From contig RPQH01000004.1 of NCBI GenBank assembly GCA_003820375.1, positions 25,843 through 89,842 of the forward strand: DNA of 64,000 bases, given 5' to 3'. This DNA comes from Ignavibacteriota bacterium (lineage in GTDB: Bacteria > Bacteroidota > Ignavibacteria > Tepidaquicellales > OLB5). Position 1 is the stretch's first letter; every line of letters starts with the position of its first letter. Below are positions 34,269 to 43,680 of the stretch, one piece after another. The translations under genes were made by a program, and so were the position numbers. The notes under the pieces are model-generated. The model saw only the letters and a program-made list of their open reading frames with translations. It was not told where the DNA came from and did not search any database.

Positions 34269-36765
34269 AACTATATTCCCTTTCTTTTTCCAGAGTAAAA
34301 TAAAAAGCTGTACCTTTATTTAATTTTGATTCAGCCCATACTTTTCCGCCGTGTTTCTGTATTATTTTTTGCACTAACGCCAGTCCTACACCTGTACCTT
34401 CGAACTCATCTTCGGAATGCAAACGCTGAAAGACACCAAACAGCTTATCATAATATTTCATGTTAAACCCGACACCATTGTCTTTTACATAATATACAAT
34501 CTCGTTACCTTTCTCGCATGCTCCTACCTCAATTTTTTGTTTTTCTCTTGTTGATGAAAATTTAAGAGCATTTGAAAGTAAATTTACATATACAAGCTGA
34601 ACCATGTTTTTGTCACCTGTTGCATCCGGTATATCATCCTTTATATCAATTTCTATATCTTCATCATCGGTATATGAACACAATTGTGCCAGAGCACTAT
34701 AAATAATTTCATTAATATTCAGTTTTGAAAGACTGACTTCCCGCCTGCTGGTTCTTGAAAATGCAAGAAGGTCATTTATCAATTTACTCATCTTTTGAGA
34801 GTTCTGAATGATTATATTGAGTACTCTTGATGCTTCTATATCAAGCTGGTCACCGTAATCTTCGATTAATACTTTTGCAAATCCATCAATCGCCCTAAGT
34901 GGTGCTTTTAAATCATGTGAAACAGAATATGCAAAAGCTTCAAGCTCTTTATTAGCTTCTTCTAATTCCCATGTTCTTGCTATTACACGCTGTTCAAGCT
35001 CTTCATTCATTTTCTTTATCTTCTCATAAAGATTTGAATTTTGCACAGCAATTGAAAGAAAATCGGAAAGTGATACTAACAAATCAATATCATCCTGTTT
35101 ATAAGTATTAGGCTGAATGCTTGCCTGTGTAAAGAAACCTATTATTTCATCTTGTATTTTAAGTGGAAAAATTATTCTTGACTTAATACCTTCTTTGCGG
35201 AGTTCACCGGTTTCATTAAACTCACCCTTTTCTCCTAAGTTTCTCTCAATAAAAGGTAATCCATTTTTTAAAATTATTTCAAAGGCAGAGTTCTTTACGC
35301 TTCTCCTCTGCTTAGCGGTCAGTATAGGTGTATATGAACTCCACATCCTGTCAACAATATATTCATTCCTGTTATTATTCAGCAGAATTAATGATGTTCG
35401 GTCAAATGGTATTCTGCGTCCTAATTCTTCAATAAAGCTGTCAAATATGTTTTCAATTTCAAGACTTGAAGAGATTATTTTCGCTAGTCTGTTTAATATC
35501 TGAAGCTGCTCATTATAATTTTTTAGCTTTTGCCGGGAAATTTTCTGCTCAGTAATATCACGCGCTATTGATGACGCGCCGCTTACTCTACCTTGGGAAT
35601 CTTTTATTGGAGATACATTAATCGAAACATTTACAATATCTCCATTTTTTTTCTTTCTGATTGTCTCATGATAATTTATACACATTCCATTTCTGACTTT
35701 TTCCATCATTAATTCATAATCTTTCATCTTACCGGTTGGAATTAATAAACTAATGGATTTACCAATAATTTCTTCCCGCCTGTAACCATAAAGCTTTTCA
35801 CTGCCTTCGTTCCAGCTTGTTATTATCCCATCAAGTGTTTTGCTTGTAATAGCATCGGTTGTTGATTCAACAATACTTGCCAGCAGCTGATTTTGTTTAA
35901 GTGACGACCCAAGTTCAGTATCAAGCTTCTGCAGAGTGTACGCATTCCAGAAAATAAAACCGGTAAGGATTAAAATATTCGCTATTATTTCAAGAGCATC
36001 ACCGAAAACCGGCGTGTAAAAACCCTCAGAACTTCCAAGCATGGTTAAAACTCTCATTATAATAATCAGCAGGATAAAAAAAGGTGCAAACTTTCGTATT
36101 AAAATACGGCTGATGCCATCACTTTTAAAAAGTTTGATAATTATTGTATCCTCATATAAAAATAAAACTCCTGTGCTTAATATTAAAAACACTCCGGCCG
36201 TATAATATGAAAGTTTGTAAAAACTTCCAAATGAATATAAAGAACTGACATCGTATAAATATCCGGCTATTGCTATTAACGAATCTATTAATGGTAAGGC
36301 AATTATTATGAGAAACAAATTATTCGACTTTTTACTGCCGTTAAAATACAGAGCTATACTAATTAATATAAAGTTTAATGCTGTTACCCCTGCCATATTA
36401 TTGGGATTATTTTGTTCATTATTGAACAAGACAGGCAGCAGCCATCTGTCAATGTTAAAGTTTATTCCGGTTATTAATTCAAAAAATGTTAAAAGCCCGA
36501 CAGAGAATACTATTGCCGAAAATATTTTGGAAATTGTCAGGGCTTTCAAAATTTCTGTCTTTGTATTTAAGTAAAGTGAAAAGCCGCACAGGATAAAACA
36601 TATTGCAGTATTTGGTGCAACTGATATAAAACCGGAGTTACCCCTTGTTAATATTGTTAGGTGAAAAAATAATCCAATTAATATTATAAACCCTGATAGA
36701 GTTGTTAATGCAGCAGAAGATAATATTAATATTGATGCTTCTTTATTGTGGATATTATTTTTCAT
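34255..36765 (-). CDS. Membrane sensor histidine kinase with PAS and GAF domains
   Basis: 836 residues. Residues 10-275 hold about eight membrane helices, a MASE-like input module. A PAS domain follows ([19 protein letters not shown], about 310-410, with its PAC tail [10 protein letters not shown]), then a GAF domain (about 435-580), a HisKA helix pair with the phosphoacceptor in [16 protein letters not shown] (about 615), and the ATPase domain with N-box [11 protein letters not shown]1 DNGVGFN and G2 GTGVGLALV. It phosphorylates the regulator encoded next. The signal is unknown; the membrane module suggests a lipophilic or membrane-linked cue. Confidence 0.92.
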   Translation of the reverse strand: MKNNIHNKEASILILSSAALTTLSGFIILIGLFFHLTILTRGNSGFISVAPNTAICFILCGFSLYLNTKTEILKALTISKIFSAIVFSVGLLTFFELITGINFNIDRWLLPVLFNNEQNNPNNMAGVTALNFILISIALYFNGSKKSNNLFLIIIALPLIDSLIAIAGYLYDVSSLYSFGSFYKLSYYTAGVFLILSTGVLFLYEDTIIIKLFKSDGISRILIRKFAPFFILLIIIMRVLTMLGSSEGFYTPVFGDALEIIANILILTGFIFWNAYTLQKLDTELGSSLKQNQLLASIVESTTDAITSKTLDGIITSWNEGSEKLYGYRREEIIGKSISLLIPTGKMKDYELMMEKVRNGMCINYHETIRKKKNGDIVNVSINVSPIKDSQGRVSGASSIARDITEQKISRQKLKNYNEQLQILNRLAKIISSSLEIENIFDSFIEELGRRIPFDRTSLILLNNNRNEYIVDRMWSSYTPILTAKQRRSVKNSAFEIILKNGLPFIERNLGEKGEFNETGELRKEGIKSRIIFPLKIQDEIIGFFTQASIQPNTYKQDDIDLLVSLSDFLSIAVQNSNLYEKIKKMNEELEQRVIARTWELEEANKELEAFAYSVSHDLKAPLRAIDGFAKVLIEDYGDQLDIEASRVLNIIIQNSQKMSKLINDLLAFSRTSRREVSLSKLNINEIIYSALAQLCSYTDDEDIEIDIKDDIPDATGDKNMVQLVYVNLLSNALKFSSTREKQKIEVGACEKGNEIVYYVKDNGVGFNMKYYDKLFGVFQRLHSEDEFEGTGVGLALVQKIIQKHGGKVWAESKLNKGTAFYFTLEKEREYSYELQ

Positions 36766-37299
36766 GCAGCTCCGTAAAATATAACAATATATTATACTTA
36801 AATTTATAAACGAAGTAAATTAGTTCATTTGTCAAACGGTGTGAACAAAAATTTAAAATCGAATTAGCAACATGCAATCGGTATACTTTTTTTACTCAAG
36901 TTGGCAGATTTAATTCCTCAGCCTGTATCAAAATAACCTGTAACAATAATTACGATATAAATTTAAAGATAATCCAACTAAAAAAACATGAATTATGTCT
37001 TTAAACACCTGTAAAACTTGTATTTTCTAATATACCCGGTTCAAAAAAGTTCCGCAAATCGGATAATCAGTTTAAAATATGCAGGATATTCGGAAAAGAC
37101 ACACAAACGTAAAATATCCCCATCTTAAGTTCCTAATTTGTCCGAAATTTCCACATTATACTAATGCCTGTTTTACAATGATATACTAACGGGTGATAAA
37201 TATTTAAAACTCCTTGTAAATAAAGTACTTACAGCATATCTCTAAACAATTCATGGGGTTAATTTGGCATACCTATTGCTTATTAATAAGGTTAAACTT
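36766..37299. other. Intergenic region without a gene
   Basis: About 530 bases upstream of the kinase gene. No repeat, RNA gene or clear promoter stands out. Confidence 0.5.
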
Positions 37300-37500
37300 A
37301 TGGTACTAACCACTAATAATTCGAATGTTGAGGAAGTCACGGAAGATGTAAACGAAGATTTATGTCGTGATATTATTGATAGTAAACCGGGTTCAACGGA
37401 AAAGAAGGATAATCAATCCGAAGATAAAAAATTAACCCGTAAAGGTGATGCGGATGAAAATGATTTCTTCCATTTTATAGTACACGGAAAGAAAAAGTAG
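37300..37500 (+). CDS. Small acidic hypothetical protein
   Basis: 66 residues from ATG 37300 (a longer frame opens at TTG 37264). Low complexity, highly charged: VEEVTEDVNEDLCRDIIDSK, KKDNQSEDKKLTRKGDADEN. Probably disordered. No family recognised. A second small gene follows after 95 bases. Confidence 0.4.
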   Translation: MVLTTNNSNVEEVTEDVNEDLCRDIIDSKPGSTEKKDNQSEDKKLTRKGDADENDFFHFIVHGKKK

Positions 37501-37595
37501 CTTATTAGAAGAATTACTACAGCTGATGAACGGGATTTTCCGTCGTTAGCAGCAAATAAAACCTTAACTATATTTATTAACTTAATTTTACATCC

Positions 37596-37787
37596 ATGCA
37601 ATATTTAACAGACGACCAGATGAAAAACGAAAAACCTCTTAAGGAAGCTTATTCCAAAAAGAATAATGCACTCGAAAAGTATTTGAAGCAGTGCAGCCAA
37701 ATGAATTCTTTTGGAAAAAATACTCCCGGAAGAAGGGTTAGTATTTTCTACGCGCCAAGAAGAAACCAGGTTGTTGTTATAAATTAA
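37596..37787 (+). CDS. Small basic hypothetical protein
   Basis: 63 residues; lysine-rich helix (KEAYSKKNNALEKYLKQCSQ), then GRRVSIFYAPRRNQVVVIN. Its frame ends just before a strong bidirectional terminator, which supports it being transcribed. Function unknown. Confidence 0.45.
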   Translation: MQYLTDDQMKNEKPLKEAYSKKNNALEKYLKQCSQMNSFGKNTPGRRVSIFYAPRRNQVVVIN

Positions 37788-37801
37788 GATTTTATTTTGA
37801 T

Positions 37802-37829
37802 ACATCCCTCTTTAGCCGGGAGGGATGTG
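37802..37829. terminator. Bidirectional terminator between convergent genes
   Basis: ACATCCCTC and GAGGGATGT pair perfectly (9 bp) around TTTAGCCGG and are followed by GTTTTATTTT on the plus strand. It lies between the plus-strand small gene and the minus-strand beta-helix gene. Confidence 0.8.
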
Positions 37830-37831
37830 TT

Positions 37832-39028
37832 TTATTTTACACTCTGTCCACCATCTATACCCATGTGACTTTGAGTACCGTTAAGATTTGAAATTGCAGG
37901 ATTGCCAATGTTCAGCAATGGCGATGATGCCTGCAATGTAAAATCATATTGCCCCTTGAATAATGGATCTACCGATACATTGCCATACTTGCCTGTCATA
38001 TCACTTATATCTCTATACTCTCCTGCAGAATTATTCCAGACATTATTGTATGTAAATGTAAACCGTGAAGGATTTGCATTCATCCAGTAGCCGACCTGAG
38101 GACACACCCATTCCTTCCGCCAGCCGTTTTCGGTGATGATGTTGTTTGTAATAACACCGGTCCCGTTCTCGAGTGAGTCAACCCAAGGTGCCACACCGCA
38201 ATTACCGTTCCTTGTAATCACGTTATTCTCAAGCTGCATATGGGAATTCCCCGATATCACTATTCCCCAGCCCAGATTATCGAACACTGCATTGTTCTTT
38301 ACTACTGCTGTTGATGTGCCAAATGTACCAATGCCCTTCCAGAATCCCGATACCCTGTTCCTGAATACAAACGCCGCGGCATCCCATGTAATGCCAACGC
38401 CCGCTCCCCTGCCGTTCTCAATTATATTATCCATAATATATGCGACAGCTCCTCTATATAATGCAACGCCATCCCATGTATTGTTACGGATGATATTATT
38501 CCTTATAATAGCTTCGGAATTCTCACGCAGTATGATTCCCGATACTCCGACAATTGGTGTTTTGTTCGAACGTGCTGTGTCATTCGATATTATGCAATCG
38601 AATATCCTCACCTTGGAATACTTCAGCACTATACCTGCATTGGTGGCATCACCCGATGTATCACGCACACCACCGCCTATTGTTACATTGCTGATAGATG
38701 AATGCTGGCTGTTTATAAAGAGCACGCCGTAACCTGCATTTGTATGCAAAATTACTTTTTCCTTATCTTCGCCTTTGATGTGGATGGTTTTATCTTTTAT
38801 AACAAAACCTTTTGTTCCATGCACGGTTGTTTGGTGCTCGCCGCAATTGCCGCAAAGCTCTTCTATATATTCCGATGGCACGGCGTCATATGTTCCGCCT
38901 TTCAGCAGGATTGTCTCGCCATTTTGTGCGTCGTCAATCATCTTTTGCAAATCTATCAATTGATTTGGCTGTGCAAAAGATATTGAAACAGCAATAATCA
39001 ACAAATAAACCGTTAGGGAAAATTTCAT
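37832..39028 (-). CDS. Exported right-handed beta-helix protein (NosD/pectate-lyase-like)
   Basis: 398 residues with a signal peptide (MKFSLTVYLLIIAVSISFAQ). From about residue 85 it is built of parallel beta-helix coils with repeated x-I-x-x-N-x-I-x-x-N and G-V-x-I turns (NSEAIIRNNIIRNNTWDG, GAVAYIMDNIIENGRG, AVVKNNAVFDNLGWGIVISG). The start YDAVPSEYIEELCGNC contains two cysteines. These proteins bind or cleave polysaccharides, or serve as adhesins. No type IX sorting domain is present, so it is probably periplasmic. Confidence 0.85.
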   Translation of the reverse strand: MKFSLTVYLLIIAVSISFAQPNQLIDLQKMIDDAQNGETILLKGGTYDAVPSEYIEELCGNCGEHQTTVHGTKGFVIKDKTIHIKGEDKEKVILHTNAGYGVLFINSQHSSISNVTIGGGVRDTSGDATNAGIVLKYSKVRIFDCIISNDTARSNKTPIVGVSGIILRENSEAIIRNNIIRNNTWDGVALYRGAVAYIMDNIIENGRGAGVGITWDAAAFVFRNRVSGFWKGIGTFGTSTAVVKNNAVFDNLGWGIVISGNSHMQLENNVITRNGNCGVAPWVDSLENGTGVITNNIITENGWRKEWVCPQVGYWMNANPSRFTFTYNNVWNNSAGEYRDISDMTGKYGNVSVDPLFKGQYDFTLQASSPLLNIGNPAISNLNGTQSHMGIDGGQSVK

Positions 39029-39728
39029 ACATATTTATTTTTGGTGTTAGTAAATGCCGGTTTGAGCAGTAAATTTTGTACCGACAAACGGGATAACAGG
39101 TGAATCATGCCGCAAATTTCCCGCTATTTAAATTTAATAAAGCAAAAGCCGCTTGTCAAGTTTTTAGCGAAAATAGTCAAAATATGCGTGATTTTGAGCA
39201 AATATGAGCAATTTTCGAAGCAGAGGATATCCGTAGAATTGACTCATTTCAGGGAAAGATGTGTGTAATTTTGGGGCATTTTGCAGCCTGTACGGCAATT
39301 TTGGGAAGCAATTTCGATAGATAAATGCGACGCTAATAGGTAAATATTGGTCGGAGTAACGAAACTCGCTAACGATATCGTTTTTTACAAAGCTGAAAAA
39401 ATATTGCGATTTTAACCTGTAATCGCCATATTTTTTGGCAAAATTCGCAGATGTGACGGCGTTATCTCCTTATATTGCAATGACTTAACCCCTGTTTTCC
39501 AAAAACGATGACCCAACTTGATACTAACTTGAACCCAACTATGACGCAACTTGACCCCAACTCGGCACTGTTTTGAACCCAACTCCGATTTTTACAAGTT
39601 CCTATCACGCAAAGACCGCAAAGAAAATTCCCTTGCCCTCCTTCAATTTTCAATCCCATTTCGTCACTCGCTTTTCAATTGTTTTTGCACTCATTTATCA
39701 TAAGTTTTGTTTAATCAATTTCTCATCA
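39029..39728. other. Long intergenic region with short direct repeats
   Basis: 700 bases. Between 39508 and 39590 a CCCAACT-type unit recurs (ACCCAACTTG, GAACCCAACTAT, ACCCCAACTCGG, GAACCCAACTCCG) at intervals of 15-30 bases. Nothing else is supported; an open frame running into the next gene's N-terminus is not used because a signal peptide starts at 39729. Confidence 0.5.
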
Positions 39729-40208
39729 ATGAAATATTTATTTATTACAATAATATCTTTGTTGTTCTGCACAATGAGCATGTCGCAGACAAATTACGAA
39801 TCATACACGCTCTCCATCAATTGCTGGATGTGCGGGAATGTCAAAATTACAATTGAGAAGAAAAATGATTCACTTAAGCTTGATTATTTATTTGCACACC
39901 GGATAGAAAGACCTGACGGCAGCTTAATAATAGATACTTCCAAAACCATTACTGCAGATGAGTGGAAAGGTTTTAAGGATATAATTGAAAAAGGAAATTT
40001 CTGGAAATTTCCGGAATCAACTCCCGGCGATATTGCTGAAGACGGTGCTGACTGGCTGCTTGAGGGGCACATTCCCGGTGATGGATATTCTTTTTCAGGA
40101 TGGGTGCCGCATAGAAATACTTTGCTCTATGAAGCCGGAGCTTACCTTGTCAATCTTACCGGCATGGATAGATTGAAGAAGCTGATTGATGAAGCAAGCA
40201 GGGAGTAG
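39729..40208 (+). CDS. Exported hypothetical protein, paralogue 1
   Basis: 159 residues from ATG 39729, where a signal peptide begins (MKYLFITIISLLFCTMSMSQ). The longer frame to 39573 would bury it. The mature part has TITADEWKGFKDIIEKGNFW, then GDIAEDGADWLLEGHIPGDG and LLYEAGAYLVNLTGMDRLKK. It shares this order (hydroxy-rich strand, S-K-x-I-x-x-x-x-W, G-x-x-W-x-L-x-G, Y-E-x-G-A-Y-L-x-N-L) with the gene at 40516, so the two are diverged duplicates. Function unknown. Confidence 0.65.
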   Translation: MKYLFITIISLLFCTMSMSQTNYESYTLSINCWMCGNVKITIEKKNDSLKLDYLFAHRIERPDGSLIIDTSKTITADEWKGFKDIIEKGNFWKFPESTPGDIAEDGADWLLEGHIPGDGYSFSGWVPHRNTLLYEAGAYLVNLTGMDRLKKLIDEASRE

Positions 40209-40241
40209 AGAGTTCGGAGAGTTCGGAGAGGGATATGGGTA

Positions 40242-40491
40242 GTGCAACTTGGGAGGAAGAGAAAAATCACATAGTGATTGCCCATATTAGAAAACAATTT
40301 ATAATATCAAACTAACTACGTAGTAGTTACCCATATTGATAATTTGAATATTCAAAAATATAAATGATTCAATAAGAATGGGGCAACTCCTATGGAGTTG
40401 GAGCGGGTTTAATTAATATTTCTAATATTGGCAATCACTGCGTGATTTTACTTCTTTTCAAGTTTTCTAATCTCTCCTTCCCAAGTTGCAC
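40242..40491. repeat. Palindromic element with four triloop hairpins
   Basis: The ends are inverted copies: GTGCAACTTGGGAGG at 40242 and its complement CCTTCCCAAGTTGCAC ending at 40491, extended inward by AAATCAC-GTGATTGCC-ATATTAGAAA on both sides. Inside are AATCAC-ATA-GTGATT (40265), AACTAC-GTA-GTAGTT (40314), CAACTCC-TAT-GGAGTTG (40384) and AATCAC-TGC-GTGATT (40433), all perfect stems with three-base loops. It separates two paralogous genes. Confidence 0.75.
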
Positions 40492-40515
40492 CCGGGAAGG
40501 AAAATATAAAAATTC

Positions 40516-40977
40516 ATGAAACAAATTATTATTATCATATCATTCTTATTTTTTTGTGTAAGCATTAATACCGCAGAAGGTTTTAAGCCGGAGGAATATT
40601 ACCGGCTTATTGTACAACCTTCATTTGACAGAGGTTTCGTGATAAAAATAGAGAATACAGGCAAAGAGTATAAGCTCAGGTACGGATGGTTTAAGTCCGA
40701 TGGAACGTATAAGCTTGATTCATCAAAAATAATTTCACAGGAACAATGGAACAGCTTTCTGGAACTGCTTGAAAGAGTGAAATTCTTTGAGGCACCGGAG
40801 CACGGACTGCCGAAAGATATTCTGGATGGTACTATGTGGAACTTGACAGGATACAGAAATTCTGTGAAACATACACTCAGCAGGCATTCACCGGATAAAT
40901 ATAATCTTGTTTATGAAACAGGTGCTTACCTTATTAATTTGTGTGGAAGCGATGGGATGAAAAAGTATTTGAAATGA
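40516..40977 (+). CDS. Exported hypothetical protein, paralogue 2
   Basis: 153 residues with a signal peptide (MKQIIIIISFLFFCVSINTA). It follows the same pattern as the gene at 39729: KIISQEQWNSFLELLERVKF, GTMWNLTGYRNS and YNLVYETGAYLINLCGSDGM. Probably a tandem duplicate separated by the palindromic element. Function unknown. Confidence 0.65.
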   Translation: MKQIIIIISFLFFCVSINTAEGFKPEEYYRLIVQPSFDRGFVIKIENTGKEYKLRYGWFKSDGTYKLDSSKIISQEQWNSFLELLERVKFFEAPEHGLPKDILDGTMWNLTGYRNSVKHTLSRHSPDKYNLVYETGAYLINLCGSDGMKKYLK

Positions 40978-40980
40978 GAT

Positions 40981-41115
40981 TGGTGATTGAAGATTGCAGA
41001 TTGCAGATTGCAGATTGCAGATTGAAGATTGCAGATTGAAGATTGCAGATTGAAGATTGAAGATTGAAGATTGAAGATTGCAGATTGAAGATTGAAGATT
41101 GCAGATTGAAAGATT
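40981..41115 (+). repeat. Tandem heptamer array
   Basis: About 18 copies of the 7-base unit ATTGAAG or ATTGCAG, the two variants intermixed. It starts directly after the stop of the preceding gene. On the minus strand it reads as a repeated IFNLQS/ICNLQS frame, which is not considered a gene. Confidence 0.9.
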
Positions 41116-41479
41116 GAAAATATATTGAGGACATGGGGTGATTCGTGGTTATTATGGAGTATTGTGATTAAACAAATGATTGTAATATTTTGAAAGATTT
41201 TACATACCGGATAATCACCCCTTGATTTCAACCCCTGCAGGAATTATAAAGCAAGGGGTGATTTTTCGTTATTAAAGTCTTTCACATTCAGAAAGATTGT
41301 CGGATAAATTTAAAATCATCTTTCTATTTACGCCTGCTTGCGTAATGCAATGAGCATGCAGTCATCACCACTTGTCCTCAATATATTTTCACCCCTTGTC
41401 CTCCATACATTACCACCCTTGTCCTCTGATTTTTTCTCCTTCCCAAGGGCAAAACAGGAAGGAGAAAATTATCTATCAA
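41116..41479. other. Intergenic region with inverted repeat and three direct repeats
   Basis: AATCACCCCTTG (41213-41224) and CAAGGGGTGATT (41252-41263) form a perfect 12 bp stem followed by TTT, a possible terminator. Between 41358 and 41428 a unit of about 24 bases with CAC(C)-CTTGTCCTC occurs three times. Related sequence (ATATTGAGGACA) occurs in inverse orientation near 41120. Confidence 0.65.
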
Positions 41480-42205
41480 TCATACTTTCACTTTCTGCTT
41501 CATCGAGTCAACTACCAATTGTGGTATTGAAAAAGGAGGAGGTGCATTAAGGTCATAGTTATGTATCTCCTTTACCTTTCTGGAAAACCACCTTGTGAAA
41601 TCATCATTGCCTTCGCCAAAGTGCAATAATGCCTCTTCCGGGTTGGGTCCTTCCAATGTTACAATAACAACTTCACCCTCAGGCGTTACCTGGTTATACC
41701 CTCTTTCGCGTACATTAAGCCGTTCGCGTGATGCGGCAAAATCATCGTAATATCTGTCGCGTAGGTCTTCTATGAACTCATGCCACTCGTCTTCCTTTCC
41801 CGGTGTTATCGGGACTGCCATTGCAATTAATTTATTATTGGTTTGTGTCTCCTCAGTTGGCTGTGTCTTTGAGTCAGCTATGAGTTCCGGCAGTTCAATC
41901 TCATCTGGTCTTGTAATATCAAAGTTATGTATTTCTTTAACCTTTTGAACGAACCACCTTGTATAATCATCATTACCTTCACCCATGTGCAGTATTGCAT
42001 CTTCCGGGTTGTCGCCTTCAAGTGTTACAATTACGTACTCAGCCTGCGGCATAACCTGGTGGAATGCCCTTTCGCGTACGTTAAAACGTTTGCGTGTTGC
42101 TGCGAAATCGTTATAGTACCTGCCATTGAGGTCCTCTGTAAATTTCCTGAATTCCGCTTCTTTCCCCTTTACAATAGGGATACAAATAGCAATTAATCTG
42201 GACAT
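41480..42205 (-). CDS. Internally duplicated small-domain protein, paralogue 1
   Basis: 241 residues made of two ~105-residue repeats joined by a T/Q-rich linker. Each starts LIAICIPIVKGKEAEF or LIAMAVPITPGKEDEW and contains RYYNDFAATRKRFNVRERAF or its match, then VIVTLEGDNPEDAILHMGEG, N-D-D-(Y/F)-T-R-W-F and K-E-I-H-N-(F/Y)-D. The pattern of strand-helix-strand with I-V-T-L-E suggests a dimeric alpha/beta-barrel fold, here as an intramolecular dimer. A clear ribosome site precedes it. Function unknown; no signal peptide. Confidence 0.7.
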   Translation of the reverse strand: MSRLIAICIPIVKGKEAEFRKFTEDLNGRYYNDFAATRKRFNVRERAFHQVMPQAEYVIVTLEGDNPEDAILHMGEGNDDYTRWFVQKVKEIHNFDITRPDEIELPELIADSKTQPTEETQTNNKLIAMAVPITPGKEDEWHEFIEDLRDRYYDDFAASRERLNVRERGYNQVTPEGEVVIVTLEGPNPEEALLHFGEGNDDFTRWFSRKVKEIHNYDLNAPPPFSIPQLVVDSMKQKVKV

Positions 42206-42375
42206 GATTTTACTCCTTTAGTTAAATGGTTAATGAATAGCAGGTAAATTAAAAAAACGACTCATACGTTCCCGTGATCATAAAAAATAGAACATGGATG
42301 ATGCGGATGAGGGGGTTCAACTCATTTCTTCTCTCCTTCCCCACTATACTTAGGGAAAGAGAGAAGAATTTATAA

Positions 42376-43095
42376 TCACACTTTCACCAGTTTTTTGTTT
42401 GAGTCAACAATAAGTTCAGGCAGCGGGAACGGCGGCGGCTGGGTCATGTCGTAGTTGTGTATCTCTTTTGCTTTTTGATTAAACCATGCGGTAAAATCAT
42501 CATTACCTTTGCCAAATTCCATCATCGATTTTTCCGGGTCTGCACCTTCTAAAGTAACAATTGTAAAACTACCTTCCGGCGTTTCCTGGGTAAATACTCT
42601 TTCACGTACGTTAAGCCGTTTACGCGATTCATTAAATTCTTTTTTCCACCTGTTATTCAGGTCATTGAGAAACTCTTTCCATTGGGTTTCCTTACCCTTA
42701 ACCACCGGAACAAAAAATGCCGTTAATTTTGTATTGCCTGTTGTCTGCGGATTATTTGTATCGGTAGCAGGCTTCGGCATGATTTCCGGAGGCGGTGGCT
42801 GCGTGATGTCAATATTGTGAAAATCCTTTACTTTCTGAGCGAGCCATTTTGTAAATTCATCGTTTCCTTTCCCAAGGTCATAAAATGCCTGCTCGGGATT
42901 GTCGCCTTCGAGAGTTACAATAACAAACTCGCCCATCGGTGTTTTCTGGTGGAATGTCCTTTCCCTGACATTGAGCTTTTTACGTGAATTAACAAAATCA
43001 TTGTAATATCTTCCGTTGAGCTCATCAACAAATTTCTTAAAATCACCCTCTTTCCCCCGGGTAACGGGAACAGCTATCGCAAACAATTTTGACAT
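42376..43095 (-). CDS. Internally duplicated small-domain protein, paralogue 2
   Basis: 239 residues, the same two-repeat layout as the gene at 41480 (LFAIAVPVTRGKEGDFKKFV and LTAFFVPVVKGKETQWKEFL), with a proline-rich linker (PPPPEIMPKP) and the same C-terminal LIVDSNKKLVKV. It arose by gene duplication after an earlier domain duplication. Each copy has its own ribosome site (AAAGGAG). The 170-base gap between the copies has no gene. Confidence 0.7.
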   Translation of the reverse strand: MSKLFAIAVPVTRGKEGDFKKFVDELNGRYYNDFVNSRKKLNVRERTFHQKTPMGEFVIVTLEGDNPEQAFYDLGKGNDEFTKWLAQKVKDFHNIDITQPPPPEIMPKPATDTNNPQTTGNTKLTAFFVPVVKGKETQWKEFLNDLNNRWKKEFNESRKRLNVRERVFTQETPEGSFTIVTLEGADPEKSMMEFGKGNDDFTAWFNQKAKEIHNYDMTQPPPFPLPELIVDSNKKLVKV

Positions 43096-43310
43096 AATTT
43101 ACTCCTTTTGTTTTTAATTTATGAATGAAAGGTAAATGGAAAAAACGACAGACACGTTCCCCGGAATTATATAAATCAGCACGCGGATGCCGCGGATGTG
43201 AGGAATTTGTGCGGATAAAAGAAAAACTAATTCCCCCTTTCGAAGGTCGAAGATCCGGTTTACCGGAGGGTTAACGGGGATGATTCTTAAATCAAAAGCA
43301 GGAACACAGA

Positions 43311-43350
43311 TAACACAGATGAAACAGATTTACACAGATAAAATTATCTA
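43311..43350 (+). repeat. Left inverted repeat flanking an AT-rich defence-like module
   Basis: Built of ~9-base units ACACAGATA/ACACAGATG. The segment CAGATAACACAGA through AAACAGATTTACACA matches, in inverse orientation, 46724-46756. The pair brackets the genes at 43442-46492. The rest of 43096-43441 shows nothing else. Confidence 0.6.
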
Positions 43351-43441
43351 AATATATAGATAAAAACATCAAAAACGCAGAAAATATTTTTAGTATTAAA
43401 AGAGAAAAATATGAATCTAACAATAAGATAAAAAAATCAGT

Positions 43442-43639
43442 CTAAATGTTTTCAGAATTAGCATCTTTTAATTTAGCTAATATTTCTTTATTTAGTTGAT
43501 TATTATGTTCAATTGATTTTTTAAAATCCTTATAAATTTTTATATCAAATATATAAGAAGGGTATGATTCATTTTCTTTTGAATAACTAGCAGTATTATT
43601 TGTATAATTATTTTTATTTTGCAAATTTTTTTCAGACAT
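43442..43639 (-). CDS. Small hypothetical protein
   Basis: 65 residues from ATG 43639 (the open frame runs back to 43705). N-rich and polar (KNLQNKNNYTNNTASYSKEN) with a C-terminal helix (SIEHNNQLNKEILAKLKDAN). Directly downstream of the TIR-like gene on the same strand. No family recognised. Confidence 0.4.
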   Translation of the reverse strand: MSEKNLQNKNNYTNNTASYSKENESYPSYIFDIKIYKDFKKSIEHNNQLNKEILAKLKDANSENI

Positions 43640-43680
43640 GATATTATAGGTTAATTTAACAACTAATTTTAAGATAACAT

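Noticed and set aside
38133..38732. 199-residue plus-strand open frame
   Set aside because: Antisense to the beta-helix protein, proline-rich shadow with no ribosome site or domain.
39573..39728. N-terminal extension of the exported protein at 39729
   Set aside because: It would place 52 residues before a clear signal peptide and begins inside a direct-repeat region.
40242..40491. CRISPR array
   Set aside because: The repeats are short palindromes with different stems and irregular spacing, without constant repeats and spacers, and no cas genes are present.
40926..41231. Minus-strand frames reading as repeated IFNLQS/ICNLQS
   Set aside because: They are the translation of the heptamer array and overlap the end of a real gene; any frame over such an array stays open.
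41338..41550. 70-residue plus-strand frame
   Set aside because: Built from the CTTGTCCTC direct repeats and overlapping the end of a real minus-strand gene.
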